Assembly: GCA_024637225.1 (NCBI GenBank)
Contig: JAGXFP010000047.1
Coordinates: forward strand, 1-64,000
Length of the DNA: 64,000 nt
Direction of reading: 5' to 3'
From: Desulfobacterales bacterium
GTDB taxonomy: Bacteria; Desulfobacterota; Desulfobulbia; Desulfobulbales; JAGXFP01
The notes beneath the pieces were generated by a model that was given only the letters and a program-made list of their open reading frames with translations, ran no database searches and was not told the origin of the DNA. Shown piece after piece: positions 1 through 9,415 of this stretch; position 1 is the first letter of the stretch; each line of letters opens with the position of its first letter. The translations under genes and the position numbers were made by a program.

Positions 1-68
1 CTAAAAAAAAAAGCCCCGCCGTCAACTTTTAGTCCACAGGGGGGCGCGAAACTTTCTTCGGGGCTTTC
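1..68 (-). terminator. probable rho-independent terminator after rplS
   Basis: Read on the minus strand, AAAGCCCCG pairs with CGGGGCTTT and is followed by a run of about ten T. The loop is long, about 36 nt. Position just after the rplS stop fits the end of the translation operon. Confidence 0.6.
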
Positions 69-84
69 CCGGTCCCCCCGGATC

Positions 85-96
85 GGGGGGGGGGGG
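85..96. repeat. 12-base G homopolymer
   Basis: A run of twelve G follows CCCCCCGGATC, so the C run and G run can also form a short hairpin. It lies in the non-coding tail after rplS. Such a tract is prone to length variation and to sequencing error. Confidence 0.7.
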
Positions 97-119
97 AAGA
101 GCGGACGGCAACCTCGGGA

Positions 120-467
120 TCAGATGATGCCACGCTCCTTGATCCTGGCCGCTTTACCGCGCAGATTGCGAAGATAGAACAGCCGGGAGCGACGCACCTT
201 GCCGCGGCTGTCTACAACGATCTTTTCAATACGGGGATTGTGCAGGGCGAAACACTTCTCGACTCCAACCCCGTGGGATACCTTGCGTACCGTAAAGCTG
301 GCGTCCATGGTGCCCTTCTTACGCATGATGACCACGCCTTTGAAGATCTGAACCCTCTCCTTGGTGCCCTCGATAATCCGGATATGAACGCTGACCGTGT
401 CGCCAGGCCGAAATTCCGGAATATCGTAACGCATTTGCTCTCTTTCTATCTGTGCCAATACATTCAT
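120..467 (-). CDS. rplS: 50S ribosomal protein L19
   Basis: L19 of the large ribosomal subunit, located at the 30S/50S interface. The 115-residue product is full length for the family and contains the typical F-x-PGD ([13 protein letters not shown]) and [14 protein letters not shown] segments, then a basic C-terminus. GGAG eight bases before the ATG supports this start. It is the last gene of the leftward rpsP-khpA-rimM-trmD-SPOUT-rplS series, but a 228-bp AT-rich gap separates it from the methyltransferase gene, so it may also have its own promoter. Confidence 0.97.
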   Translation of the reverse strand: MNVLAQIEREQMRYDIPEFRPGDTVSVHIRIIEGTKERVQIFKGVVIMRKKGTMDASFTVRKVSHGVGVEKCFALHNPRIEKIVVDSRGKVRRSRLFYLRNLRGKAARIKERGII

Positions 468-695
468 TGTTCTGTCTCCGTAAAATAATTCCCGTAAAAG
501 GAAGCCGCTAACCTAACGTATGGAATAAAAAATTTCCACTACTGATTTGTAATTAAGTGTTTTTTTTTAATGCCGACTGATTAATCCGGCAACCACCGGT
601 GAGCCTAAAACGAGATCAAACCGCTCCCTTTTTCCCGTGTCCTTAGCTTTCGCTTTTCAACTTATAACTTTCAACTTTCAAATTATATCTTCCCC

Positions 696-1283
696 CTACC
701 GCTCCCCGAGCAGCCGATCCAAAATAATGGCGGCTGCCGATCTTACCGACAGATGGTTGTAGTCACCCGGCCCCTTGAGCGGCGGCAAAAGCCCGTCAAC
801 TTCGGCCAGCAGCTCCGGCGCCATTCCCCAGCCGGTCCCGAACAGGAGGAGAATCGGCTCGCCATCAAAAATCCTGGCTCTGACCTCATCATATCCAAGC
901 ACACTTTCCGGGTCCGCGGCACTGGTCGCCAGGATGGTAGGCCGCTGCCGCCACTTGGCGGTGACTTCCTCGTAAAGAGCGGCCATATCGTCACAAAGAC
1001 GAACTATGGAGAGCGCCTCCTTACGATGAACATTGTAGCACGAGCCGTAGCCGGTTTGCCAATGATCGAGGATTTCCCGGACCAGCCGCTGCTGATCGGC
1101 AAAGGGGGTTACCAGATAGTATCTGTCGATCCCGAAGGTGCGCCCGAGCCTGGCAATATCATGAAGATCGAGATTGGTTACCGCCGAACCGATGATTTCC
1201 CGGTTGCGATTGCAGACCGGGTAATGAATCAGGGCGAGATCAACCCGCAATTTTCGTCCCGCCACGTTCTTGATGCTCACCAT
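696..1283 (-). CDS. SPOUT-type RNA methyltransferase linked to trmD
   Basis: A 195-residue protein resembling the small SAM-dependent RNA methyltransferase family that is often encoded beside trmD (Pfam Methyltrn_RNA_4 type). Visible family features are LALIHYPVCNRN near the N-terminus, SAVTNLDLHDIAR, and the glycine-rich LLFGTGWGMAPELL segment expected of the SPOUT knot. A C-terminal segment (DYNHLSVRSAAAIILDRLL) matches the usual end of SPOUT proteins. It starts three bases after the trmD stop, so it is almost certainly cotranscribed and possibly translationally coupled. A GTG one codon downstream is an alternative start. The RNA substrate cannot be read from the sequence. Confidence 0.85.
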   Translation of the reverse strand: MVSIKNVAGRKLRVDLALIHYPVCNRNREIIGSAVTNLDLHDIARLGRTFGIDRYYLVTPFADQQRLVREILDHWQTGYGSCYNVHRKEALSIVRLCDDMAALYEEVTAKWRQRPTILATSAADPESVLGYDEVRARIFDGEPILLLFGTGWGMAPELLAEVDGLLPPLKGPGDYNHLSVRSAAAIILDRLLGER

Positions 1284-1286
1284 CCT

Positions 1287-2072
1287 TTACTCTTCCGCTT
1301 CGGCGGAATGATCATAGGTGGAGTTAACGATCCTTTCGATCGCCGCCCAGATTCCGGCCTTGACCAGAACCTTTTTTTCGGACGGGGAAAAATCCACCCG
1401 GGCCAACAGCTCAGGCCGCTTGGCCAGGGTCTGCCGGACCGCGGCCGCCAACCGCCAATCATCGACAGCGCCATGGTCACCGGACAAGAGCTCCTCGGGT
1501 ACTTCGAGCCCCCGAAACTCCCTTGGCCTGGTATATTGCGGGTGCTTAAGGATCCCCCGGCTGAAAGTATCCCGGTCCGCCGAATCGGCGCAACCGAGGA
1601 CTCCCGGTTGCAGCCTGGTCACGACATCGATCAGCACCATGGCGGCAAGCTCGCCGCCGGTCAGGATATAATCGCCGATGGAGATCTCTTCGCCCCCATA
1701 GAGGGTGACCACCCGTTCGTCGATCCCCTCATAACGACCGCAAACCAAAACCAGATGGTCAACCGCGGCCAACTCCACGGCTTTGGCCTGGGTAAGGGTG
1801 CGCCCCTGGGGACTCAGGAAAACAACCCGGCCCGGCCCAGCCTCTTCCTCGATCTTGTCGAGGGCGGCCGCAATCGGCTCGGGCTTCATGACCATGCCCT
1901 CCCCGCCCCCAAAAGGACGGTCATCGGTCATGGCCTGCTTGTCGATGGCGAAATCCCTGATATTGTGGATAGCCACCTCGATCTTTTCGTCTCTGATCGC
2001 CCGGCGGATAATCCCCTCTTGCAAGGGTGAAAGCAGCAGTTCGGGGAAAATTGTGAGGATGTCGAATCGCAT
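1287..2072 (-). CDS. trmD: tRNA (guanine-N1-)-methyltransferase TrmD
   Basis: Methylates G37 of tRNAs with SAM to prevent frameshifting. The 261-residue protein is of normal length and begins MRFDILTIFPELL. It carries RPFGGGEGMVMKPEP, CGRYEGIDERV and SIGDYILTGGELA, which together build the trefoil-knot SAM site, followed by the C-terminal tRNA-binding domain. It sits between rimM and the SPOUT gene in the canonical order with a 21-bp gap after rimM. Confidence 0.97.
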   Translation of the reverse strand: MRFDILTIFPELLLSPLQEGIIRRAIRDEKIEVAIHNIRDFAIDKQAMTDDRPFGGGEGMVMKPEPIAAALDKIEEEAGPGRVVFLSPQGRTLTQAKAVELAAVDHLVLVCGRYEGIDERVVTLYGGEEISIGDYILTGGELAAMVLIDVVTRLQPGVLGCADSADRDTFSRGILKHPQYTRPREFRGLEVPEELLSGDHGAVDDWRLAAAVRQTLAKRPELLARVDFSPSEKKVLVKAGIWAAIERIVNSTYDHSAEAEE

Positions 2073-2093
2073 GGCGGGCCGGTCCGGCCTTGA

Positions 2094-2642
2094 TCAATCG
2101 TTTATTTCAAAGAGACCGGGAACATCGGCCACGGTCAGGAGACCGGCCGCTAAATCGACATTGCGCAGAAACTCATCGGCCAGCGGAATAAGATATTCCC
2201 GGCCATCGTCAAGCACCACCAGAACATCGTGCCCGCCCGTGGCCAGAAGAGTTTCCACCCGACCGAGCTTGCGCCCTTTCTCGGTTTCAACCCGCAGGCC
2301 GATCAGATCGTGCCAGTAATACTTCCCGGCCGCCAATTCCGGCAACAAGTCCCGATCGACCCAGACCTCGGTGCCGCGAAGATCATCGGCCGCGGTCCGG
2401 TCGCCGATCCCCGCCAGCTGTAAAATCACGAGATCACCCTGGAACCGGCAGCGTTCGACCTTGAAATCGCGGCGTAACTCCGATTCCGGCGAAACCAGGA
2501 GAATTTCCCTGTAGTTCAGGAAATCCTCGGCCGGACCGAAATCGGGCTGCACCTTGACCTCGCCCTTAATGCCGTGGGGCTTGGTAAGCCTGCCCACCCG
2601 GACGAGCTGCGCGGAATCGGTTTCGAAATCATGGTCAGTCAA
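2094..2642 (-). CDS. rimM: ribosome maturation factor RimM
   Basis: Assists late assembly of the 30S head, binding S19. The 182-residue product has the N-terminal beta-barrel signature GRLTKPHGIKGEVKV (residues ~17-31) and a C-terminal PRC-barrel region (YYWHDLIGLRVET onward). It lies between khpA and trmD as in most proteobacteria. Short spacing to both neighbours indicates one transcript. Confidence 0.96.
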   Translation of the reverse strand: MTDHDFETDSAQLVRVGRLTKPHGIKGEVKVQPDFGPAEDFLNYREILLVSPESELRRDFKVERCRFQGDLVILQLAGIGDRTAADDLRGTEVWVDRDLLPELAAGKYYWHDLIGLRVETEKGRKLGRVETLLATGGHDVLVVLDDGREYLIPLADEFLRNVDLAAGLLTVADVPGLFEIND

Positions 2643-2670
2643 GACGCTACCTGCAAGACGGTAAGGATGA

Positions 2671-2901
2671 TCAATCGAGAATCTCCAGCCTGGCCTTGCG
2701 GTTTTCCTTGCTGGCGGAGGCGGAGAGCAGAGATCTGATCGCCCGGGCCGTCCGGCCCTGCTTGCCGATCACCTTGCCCAGATCTTCCTTGGCAACCCGA
2801 AGCTCGAATACCGTGGCGTCATCACGCTCCACCTCGTTGACCTGGACGGCATCAGGATCATCAACCAGAGCGGCGGCAATAAAATTTACCAACTCTTTCA
2901 T
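2671..2901 (-). CDS. khpA: KH-domain RNA-binding protein KhpA
   Basis: Small single-KH-domain RNA chaperone-type protein. The 76-residue length is typical. The KH GxxG loop appears as [16 protein letters not shown]. The gene is six bases downstream of rpsP and 28 bp upstream of rimM, the conserved location in this operon. In other bacteria KhpA pairs with KhpB to bind mRNAs; no khpB is in the window. Confidence 0.93.
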   Translation of the reverse strand: MKELVNFIAAALVDDPDAVQVNEVERDDATVFELRVAKEDLGKVIGKQGRTARAIRSLLSASASKENRKARLEILD

Positions 2902-2907
2902 GATAAT

Positions 2908-3159
2908 TTACTCGGCCGCCGGAGCCGGATTTCTGGCCAGAAGACTCTTGACGGTATCGGTCGGGATAGCACCCCGGTCAAGCCAGACTTTAAGTTTGTC
3001 ATGCTTGATTGCCACTTCGACCGGATCCTTCAATGGATCATAGGTGCCGACTATCTCCAGGAACTTACCATCCCGGGGAGCCTCTGAATTGGCTACGACA
3101 ATACGGTAGAAAGGCCTCTTTTTCCGGCCAAATCTGGCCAAACGTACTTTAACTGCCAT
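2908..3159 (-). CDS. rpsP: 30S ribosomal protein S16
   Basis: Primary assembly protein of the small subunit. The 83-residue product starts MAVKVRLARFGRKKRPFYRI, the family signature, followed by GKFLEIVGTYDP. A GAGGAGG sequence precedes the ATG at good spacing. It follows ffh by 18 bp. Confidence 0.97.
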   Translation of the reverse strand: MAVKVRLARFGRKKRPFYRIVVANSEAPRDGKFLEIVGTYDPLKDPVEVAIKHDKLKVWLDRGAIPTDTVKSLLARNPAPAAE

Positions 3160-3177
3160 TACATCCTCCTCACTTGA

Positions 3178-4545
3178 TTATCTGAACAACCCTTTAGGTT
3201 TTTTTCTCTTCTTCTTGCCGACGGGGGCTCCCCCGCCGCCAAAGACGCCTTTGCCCTTCATCTTCTTCATCATCTTGAGCATATCGGCATAACTCTTGAT
3301 GACCTTGTTCACATCCTGGACCGTAGTGCCGCTGCCCCGGGCAATTCGCTGCCGACGGCTTGAGTTGATTATATCATAACGGCGCCGTTCCTGGACGGTC
3401 ATTGAATTGATGATCGCCTCGATCCGGCCCAGTTCGCTCTCATCCGGTTTGGGCAGGTTATTGGTCTGCTTCAGCTTGTTCATCCCGGGCACCATGGCCA
3501 TCAACTGGTCAAGGTTGCCCATCTTCTTAATCTGCTGAATCTGTCCCTGGAAGTCTTCCAGGGTAAAGCTGTTGCTCCTGATCTTTTTGGCCAGCTTTTC
3601 GGCCTTCTTCCTGTCGACGACTTCCTCGGCCTTCTCGATCAGGGAGAGCATGTCACCCATGCCGAGAATCCGGGAGGCCAGGCGATCGGGATGAAAAACA
3701 TCCAGAGCGTCGAGCCCTTCGCCCACACCGACGAACTTGATGGGCCGACCGGTAACCTTTTTGATCGACAAGGCGCCGCCGCCGCGGGCATCGCCATCCA
3801 TCTTGGTCAGGACCACTCCCGACAGGGCAAGATCCTCGTTAAACTTGGCGGCTACGGTGACCGCATCCTGGCCGGTCATGGCGTCTGCCACGAAAAGGAT
3901 TTCGGCCGGTCTGATCTTGGCCTTGATCCGTTCGAGCTCGCCCATGAGTTCTTTGTCGACGTGGAGACGTCCGGCCGTATCGACGATCAGGGTATCGCAA
4001 TTTCTCCCCTTGGCACCTTCCACAGCCGCCCGGCAGATATCTACCGGATCCTGCCCCGGTTCGGAAGGATGCACCGGCATGGCCAGGTTGCCACCCAGGA
4101 CCTTTAACTGCTCGATCGCGGCGGGCCGGTAGACATCGGCGGGAACCAGATAGGGCCGCCGCCCCTGTTTTTGCAGAAAACGGGCGAGCTTCGCCGAGGT
4201 GGTCGTTTTACCGGACCCCTGAAGGCCGACCAGCATGATAACGGCCGGCTGGGGGCCTTTAAGATCAAGGCCCTCGGTGGTTCCCCCCAGCAGTTCGATA
4301 AGCTGCTGATGGACGATTTTCACAACCTGTTGGCCGGGGGCCAGACTGGACAAGACCTCGCTGCCAACCGCCTTCTCGGAGACCGTGGCGATAAAATCCT
4401 TGACGACCTGATAGTTGACGTCCGCCTCCAGCAGAGCGAGACGAACCTCATCCATCGCCTCCTTAATATTGCTGTCGGTCAGTTTGCCGTGGCCGCGAAG
4501 CTTTTTTAAGGTGGAATTGAGCCGGTCGGATAAGTTTTCGAACAT
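3178..4545 (-). CDS. ffh: signal recognition particle GTPase Ffh
   Basis: Cytosolic SRP54 homologue that binds signal sequences and 4.5S RNA and docks with FtsY. The 455-residue protein shows an N-domain (MFENLSDRLNSTLKKL), G-domain motifs GLQGSGKTTTSAKL (P-loop, ~107-120), DTAGR and TKMDGDARGG, and a methionine-rich M-domain with SRRQRIARGSGTTVQDVN for RNA binding. The C-terminus is short, glycine- and lysine-rich. It heads the leftward translation operon. The 4.5S RNA gene was not found in the window. Confidence 0.97.
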   Translation of the reverse strand: MFENLSDRLNSTLKKLRGHGKLTDSNIKEAMDEVRLALLEADVNYQVVKDFIATVSEKAVGSEVLSSLAPGQQVVKIVHQQLIELLGGTTEGLDLKGPQPAVIMLVGLQGSGKTTTSAKLARFLQKQGRRPYLVPADVYRPAAIEQLKVLGGNLAMPVHPSEPGQDPVDICRAAVEGAKGRNCDTLIVDTAGRLHVDKELMGELERIKAKIRPAEILFVADAMTGQDAVTVAAKFNEDLALSGVVLTKMDGDARGGGALSIKKVTGRPIKFVGVGEGLDALDVFHPDRLASRILGMGDMLSLIEKAEEVVDRKKAEKLAKKIRSNSFTLEDFQGQIQQIKKMGNLDQLMAMVPGMNKLKQTNNLPKPDESELGRIEAIINSMTVQERRRYDIINSSRRQRIARGSGTTVQDVNKVIKSYADMLKMMKKMKGKGVFGGGGAPVGKKKRKKPKGLFR

Positions 4546-4797
4546 TTTTAGTACTCAGCCAATAGAAACGAAAGGCGCGCCCGGGCGGGGCGCAAATCCT
4601 TCAGGTATTAAAGTTTTAATTTTATCGGCCTCGCAAAAAGCCGCGAGCCGGGAGGAAAGAAACACTTAACTAACTGATTTACCGTTTGTCAAGCTGGTCT
4701 GTCCTCGGTTTTCACAACGCTATTACTTTTCACAGGAAAATCGCGCAAAGATACCTGGATAAGGGATACATGTCAAGGGAGATTAACGCTGCCGCCG

Positions 4798-5754
4798 TCA
4801 CCGATCTGACGAGGTCAACTCCCTTAAGCACAACTGGACGGCTTCGGGGGTGTCAACCTGTAATATTCTGCACTCGCAGTCGACCGGAATAATCTTTTTG
4901 GCAAGACCGGAGAGGACCTTTTTCGGTCCGACCTCGATAAAGGTCCGCACTCCGAGGGCCAGCAGGTTGTTCATGATCTCATACCACCTGACCGTAGAGG
5001 CGATCTGCCGCGCCATTATCGAACGAATCACCACGGGGTCCCGCTCCTCGGCCGCCGTCACATTAAACAGAATCCCGACTTGCGGACTCCCGAAATCAAC
5101 CTTGGCCATATATGCCGAAAAATCCTCGACGGCGCCGGCAACCAGATCGCTGTGCCAGGCGCCGCTGACCGGCAAGGGTATCGCCTTGCCGCCCCGCTCG
5201 GCGACCAGGACCGCCGCCTCTTCCAGCGGGGCCGCTTCCCCGGAGATGACAATCTGTTTTTCGGAATTATGGTTTGCCGCGGTGATCACTCCCTTATCAT
5301 TTATCCGAGCGATGATATCCATAACCTCGGCAATGGCCAACCCGAGGATAGCCTGCATCACCCCGGGATTGCGATCGGCTTCCCTTTCCATCAGCCTGCC
5401 CCGCTCGGTAACCAAACGCAGGGTGTCTTCCGGACTTAATACCCCGGCCCCGCAGAGGGCCGCGTACTCGCCGAGGCTATGGCCGACGACAAAATCCGGA
5501 GTTATTCCCGCATTTTTCAGGGCAGTCAGACAGATCAGATTCAAGACGGTAATGGCCGGCTGCAAGTGGGCGGTACGAGTCAACTCCTCCATCGGCCCTT
5601 CCAGGCATAATCTCTCAATGGGATAGCCGCTGATCTCCCCGGCCATATTCATCAGGGTGCGGGCCTGCTGATCGTTGTCGATAAACTCCCTGCCCATGCC
5701 GATAAATTGCGAACCCTGCCCGGGAAAAAGAAACGCTGTCTTGTTGTTCGACAT
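4798..5754 (-). CDS. fabD: malonyl-CoA:ACP transacylase FabD
   Basis: Transfers malonyl from CoA to acyl carrier protein for fatty acid synthesis. FPGQGSQFIGMG near the N-terminus and the nucleophile elbow GHSLGEYAAL identify the family, and a histidine in SGAWHSDL fits the catalytic partner. I place the start at the ATG at 5754 (318 aa) because AGGAG lies eight bases upstream. The ORF track extends six codons further without a ribosome site. Other fab genes are not adjacent; it follows lspA by about 50 bp. Confidence 0.95.
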   Translation of the reverse strand: MSNNKTAFLFPGQGSQFIGMGREFIDNDQQARTLMNMAGEISGYPIERLCLEGPMEELTRTAHLQPAITVLNLICLTALKNAGITPDFVVGHSLGEYAALCGAGVLSPEDTLRLVTERGRLMEREADRNPGVMQAILGLAIAEVMDIIARINDKGVITAANHNSEKQIVISGEAAPLEEAAVLVAERGGKAIPLPVSGAWHSDLVAGAVEDFSAYMAKVDFGSPQVGILFNVTAAEERDPVVIRSIMARQIASTVRWYEIMNNLLALGVRTFIEVGPKKVLSGLAKKIIPVDCECRILQVDTPEAVQLCLRELTSSDR

Positions 5755-5806
5755 TAAAATTACTCCTTGCACGAATACCCGAAACGGGCGCCATGCCCAA
5801 TCGATT

Positions 5807-6313
5807 TCAATCGGCTGACGGCGGCTGATCCCTTTTGCCGGTCTCCATTAAACCGGCAAGAAGAAACAATACGACTCCCACGCTAATGGCTGAATCAGCC
5901 ACATTGAAGGCCGGCCAGTGATAATCCTTTATATAGAAATCGAGAAAATCGACGACATGACCGAAGCGAAGCCGGTCGATAAGATTACCAAGCGCCCCGC
6001 CGCCGATCAAGCCGATCGCCGCAATATAAACTCCCCCCTCCCGCCGGTACTGCCGGAAAGCCATGGCGAGGACCACCAGGGCGACCAGGGTTACAACCAC
6101 GAAAAAGAGCTGGCGCCACGGGTTCTGATCCCCAGCCAGCAGTCCGAAAGCCGCCCCGGTATTGACCACGAAGGTCAGATCAAAAAAACCGGGAATAACC
6201 TCCACCGACTCATAAAGTTCGAAGGTGGCGAGAACCCACCACTTGGTGAGCTGATCGAGCATTACCACCGCCACCGCGATCAGGACAGGGTTCCAGGGCG
6301 AAGTAGATTTCAT
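5807..6313 (-). CDS. lspA: lipoprotein signal peptidase II
   Basis: Inner-membrane aspartyl protease that cleaves prolipoprotein signal peptides. The 168-residue protein has four hydrophobic segments. The catalytic aspartates are visible in the conserved GNLIDRLRFGHVVDF block and in FNVADSAI. The ATG overlaps the ileS stop as ATGA, which indicates translational coupling and decides the start over the longer ORF-track version. Its substrates in this window would include the two cytochrome lipoproteins. Confidence 0.95.
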   Translation of the reverse strand: MKSTSPWNPVLIAVAVVMLDQLTKWWVLATFELYESVEVIPGFFDLTFVVNTGAAFGLLAGDQNPWRQLFFVVVTLVALVVLAMAFRQYRREGGVYIAAIGLIGGGALGNLIDRLRFGHVVDFLDFYIKDYHWPAFNVADSAISVGVVLFLLAGLMETGKRDQPPSAD

Positions 6314-9099
6314 AGGCTGTTCACTACCTGAACGCAACGACCGCAGAGGGTCGGATGCTCCGTGGCGGAACCAACCGAGTCAGCCCTGGTCCAGCATCGC
6401 TCACACTTGCCTCCCGGGGCCGCTCTGACCAGAACGGCAAGCTCGGGAATCTCTTCCGAGACCACGGCTTCAGGTCCTGTTTCAGCAACCCGGTGAAGTT
6501 CGGAAACGATACAGATCGTCTTCAGTATTTCCCAGTTTTCCGCCATAAAATCGCCAAGTTGTTCGCCAACCCGGATATCCACCTCGGCCTCAAGGGGATG
6601 GCCGATCACCTTGTTCTGCCGGGCCAGTTCAAGCACCTTGGTCAACTCTCCCCGGACCCCGATCAACTTCTCCCACTTTTCATCCAATTCGGGCCGGACC
6701 CGCATTTCGTGCCGGGCCGGAAAAGCGGCCAGGGCTGCGTCTTCCTCCCGATTGGCGGCGGCGGGCAGATGGTCCCAGGCCTCGGTTGCCGTAAAGGTCA
6801 TAACCGGCGCCATCAGACGCACCAGGGTGTCCGCTAATTCGTAGAGTACGGTCTGAGCGCCCCGCCTGGCCGGAGAATCCGGGGCCGAGGCGTAGAGCCG
6901 GTCTTTGATGACATCGAGATAGAAGGCGCTCATGGTCACCGTGCAGAAATTGAGCAGGCTGTGAAAAATGGCATGGAATTCGAAAGTATCGTAGGAGTCC
7001 CGCACCTTTTTCTTGAGGTTTTCCAAACGGGAGAGGGCCCACTGATCGATCTCGCCTAGATCCTCGTAGGCAACCCCATCCCGGTCCGGCGCGAAATCAT
7101 CGAGATTGCCGAGCAGGTAGCGCAGGGTATTTCTGATCTTGCGATAGGCGTCGGAGAGCTGCCGGACGATGTTATCGGAAATCTTGATGTCGTCCCGGTA
7201 GTCTTCCGAGGCCACCCAGAGGCGAAGGATCTCGGCGCCGTACTGCTTGATGATCTTATCCGGGGCGATGACGTTGCCGACGCTCTTCGACATCTTCCGG
7301 CCATTCTCGTCAACCACGAAACCGTGGGTCAGCACGGTCTTGTAGGGCGGGCGGTTACGGGTGCCGACCGAGGCCAGGAGCGAACTCTGAAACCAGCCCC
7401 GATGCTGGTCGCTGCCTTCGAGATAGAGATCGGCCGGCGAAGAGAGGTCATCGCGAAGCTCTAGAACCGCGGCATGGCTGGTCCCCGAATCGAACCAGAC
7501 ATCGAGAATATCCTCTTCCTTTTCGAAATTATTCGATCCGCACTCCCGGCAGGTCGCGCCATCGCCGAGGAAATCCCCAAGCTCATGGGAAAACCAGGCA
7601 TCGGCCCCCTCCTTCATGAACAACTCGTCGATCCGGGAATTGACCTCGTCGTCATTGGCGACCGCCCCGCAATCCCGGCAGAGGATCGCGGTAATCGGCA
7701 CCCCCCAGGCCCGCTGCCGGGACAGGCACCAGTCCGGTCTGGTTTCGACCATGCCGTAGATCCGCTCCATGCCCCACTTCGGCACCCAGGTCACCTCGCG
7801 GATCGCCTTAAGGGCCCGCTCGCGCAAACCGTTTTTATCCATGGAGATGAACCACTGCTCGGTGGCCCGGAAGATCACCGGCTTTTTGCAGCGCCAGCAA
7901 TGGGGATAGCTGTGAGAGAGGCTGCTGTGTTTGATCAGATGACCGCTCTGCCGCATATCCTCGCAAATCACCGGGTTGGCCTTTTTATAGAAAAGATCGG
8001 CATAGGGACCGGCCTCACTGGTAAAGACCCCGCGGTTGTCGACCGGTGAGAGGATCTCCAAACCGTAGTTCAGGCCGGTCATATAATCCTCGCGGCCGTG
8101 CCCGGGGGCGGTATGAACACAGCCGGTCCCGGTTTCCAGGGTCACGTAGTCGGCCAGAACGATCAGCGAATCCCGGTCCAGAAAGGGATGACGGCACTTG
8201 CGGCCTTCCAGCGCCTTGGCCGAAAAGGTGTTCAGGATTTCATAGTCGGAAATTTCGAATTCGGCAAAGGCCTTTTCGACCAGAGCCTCGGCCATGATCC
8301 AGATCTCCTCGCCGACCCTGACTGCCGCGTAAGTGAAATCGGGATGAAAGGCCACCGCCAGGTTGGCGGGCAGGGTCCAGGGGGTGGTGGTCCAGATCAC
8401 CGCCGAGACTTGATGATCCCCCGCGCCGGGAATCAGATCTTTTACCTCGCCGACCAGGGGGAACTTCACATAGATCGAGTCGGAGGTGTGATTGGCGTAC
8501 TCGACCTCGGCCTCGGCCAGGGCGGTCTTGCAGGAGGGGCACCAGTGCACCGGTTTTTTGCTGCGCACCACCGCCCCGGCCATTAGAAACCTGTTAAACT
8601 CCCGGGCCGTGGCCGCCTCGTAGGAGTGGTTGATGGTCAGGTAGGGATTGTCCCAGTCGCCCAGGACGCCCAGGCGCTTGAACTCTTCTTTCTGGGTCTT
8701 GATCCACTTGCCGGCATACTTGCGGCAGGCCTTCCGGAAAGCAAGTTTGCTGATCTCCTTCTTCTTGGCGCCGAGTTCCTTGTCGACATTAAGCTCGATG
8801 GGCAGACCATGGCAGTCCCAGCCCGGCACGAAGGCACAGTTATAGCCGCTCATCCGCTTGGAGCGCAGGATGATATCCTTCAAGATCTTGTTAAGGGCAT
8901 GGCCCATATGGAGATGGCCGTTGGCATAGGGCGGGCCGTCGTGAAGGACGTAGGCGGGCCGGCCGGCGGCCGCTCCCAACAACTTTTCGTAAAGTTTTTC
9001 CTTATCCCACTTCTTCAAGAATTCCGGCTCGCGCTGAGCCAGATTGGCCTTCATCTTGAATTTGGTCTGGGGCAGGTTGAGCGTTGCCCGGTAATCCAT
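6310..9099 (-). CDS. ileS: isoleucyl-tRNA synthetase
   Basis: Class I synthetase charging tRNA-Ile. The 929-residue product has the HIGH motif (ANGHLHMGHALNKI, ~60-73), editing-domain segments (VIWTTTPWTLPANLA), KMSKS as GRKMSKSVGNVI, and a C-terminal zinc motif CERCW...CGRC. The second ATG (9099) is preferred because AGGAG is six bases upstream; the first ATG overlaps that site. ileS-lspA coupling is common in bacteria. Confidence 0.97.
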   Translation of the reverse strand: MDYRATLNLPQTKFKMKANLAQREPEFLKKWDKEKLYEKLLGAAAGRPAYVLHDGPPYANGHLHMGHALNKILKDIILRSKRMSGYNCAFVPGWDCHGLPIELNVDKELGAKKKEISKLAFRKACRKYAGKWIKTQKEEFKRLGVLGDWDNPYLTINHSYEAATAREFNRFLMAGAVVRSKKPVHWCPSCKTALAEAEVEYANHTSDSIYVKFPLVGEVKDLIPGAGDHQVSAVIWTTTPWTLPANLAVAFHPDFTYAAVRVGEEIWIMAEALVEKAFAEFEISDYEILNTFSAKALEGRKCRHPFLDRDSLIVLADYVTLETGTGCVHTAPGHGREDYMTGLNYGLEILSPVDNRGVFTSEAGPYADLFYKKANPVICEDMRQSGHLIKHSSLSHSYPHCWRCKKPVIFRATEQWFISMDKNGLRERALKAIREVTWVPKWGMERIYGMVETRPDWCLSRQRAWGVPITAILCRDCGAVANDDEVNSRIDELFMKEGADAWFSHELGDFLGDGATCRECGSNNFEKEEDILDVWFDSGTSHAAVLELRDDLSSPADLYLEGSDQHRGWFQSSLLASVGTRNRPPYKTVLTHGFVVDENGRKMSKSVGNVIAPDKIIKQYGAEILRLWVASEDYRDDIKISDNIVRQLSDAYRKIRNTLRYLLGNLDDFAPDRDGVAYEDLGEIDQWALSRLENLKKKVRDSYDTFEFHAIFHSLLNFCTVTMSAFYLDVIKDRLYASAPDSPARRGAQTVLYELADTLVRLMAPVMTFTATEAWDHLPAAANREEDAALAAFPARHEMRVRPELDEKWEKLIGVRGELTKVLELARQNKVIGHPLEAEVDIRVGEQLGDFMAENWEILKTICIVSELHRVAETGPEAVVSEEIPELAVLVRAAPGGKCERCWTRADSVGSATEHPTLCGRCVQVVNSL

Positions 9100-9160
9100 C
9101 GACATCTCCTGTTTACTTTTTCAGTCGGGTGTCACCCTGACAACGGGCGTTTTTCTTAAT

Positions 9161-9414
9161 CCTGAATCCTGAGCGTTCGAGAACGATGCAGATGCAAGGC
9201 GGCAACGATGTAGTTTACTGATAGTATATCAAAAAATTGCCAACACGAAAAAATTGCCAACACGGTAGATGCATCGTTATCGAACGCCCGCGAGCGGCGG
9301 AGTGAATCGTAACGACTCAGCTAAAAAACGATTATCTCATGGAACTACAAATTGATAAAGCTGAGTCGAGCAGCTTGTCTGCTTCGTACGAAACTTATGC
9401 CCTTGTGATTCAGG
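9161..9414 (+). repeat. repeat family A, divergent full-length copy
   Basis: A 254-bp copy with ends CCTGAATCC and GATTCAGG. It shares the segments GCGTTCGAGAACG, GCAGATGCAAGGCGGCAAC and TATATCAA...TTGCCAAC with the copies at 21.0 and 24.3 kb. The TTGCCAACACG unit is duplicated inside. The part after 9353 also resembles the tandem repeat at 50.5 kb. It occupies nearly all of the gap between ileS and the antiporter region. No convincing flanking duplication is seen. Confidence 0.75.
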
Positions 9415-9415
9415 T

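Noticed and set aside
85-96. G12 tract as a phase-variation switch
   Set aside because: It lies after the rplS stop in non-coding DNA with no downstream frame that it could switch.
753-2030. 425-codon plus-strand frame opposite trmD and the SPOUT gene
   Set aside because: It is antisense to two firmly identified genes, has no family motifs, and long antisense frames are common at this GC content.
4627-4650. Terminator after fabD (GGCCTCGC ... GCGAGCC)
   Set aside because: The stem has a bulge and the following sequence lacks a clear T run, so it was not called.
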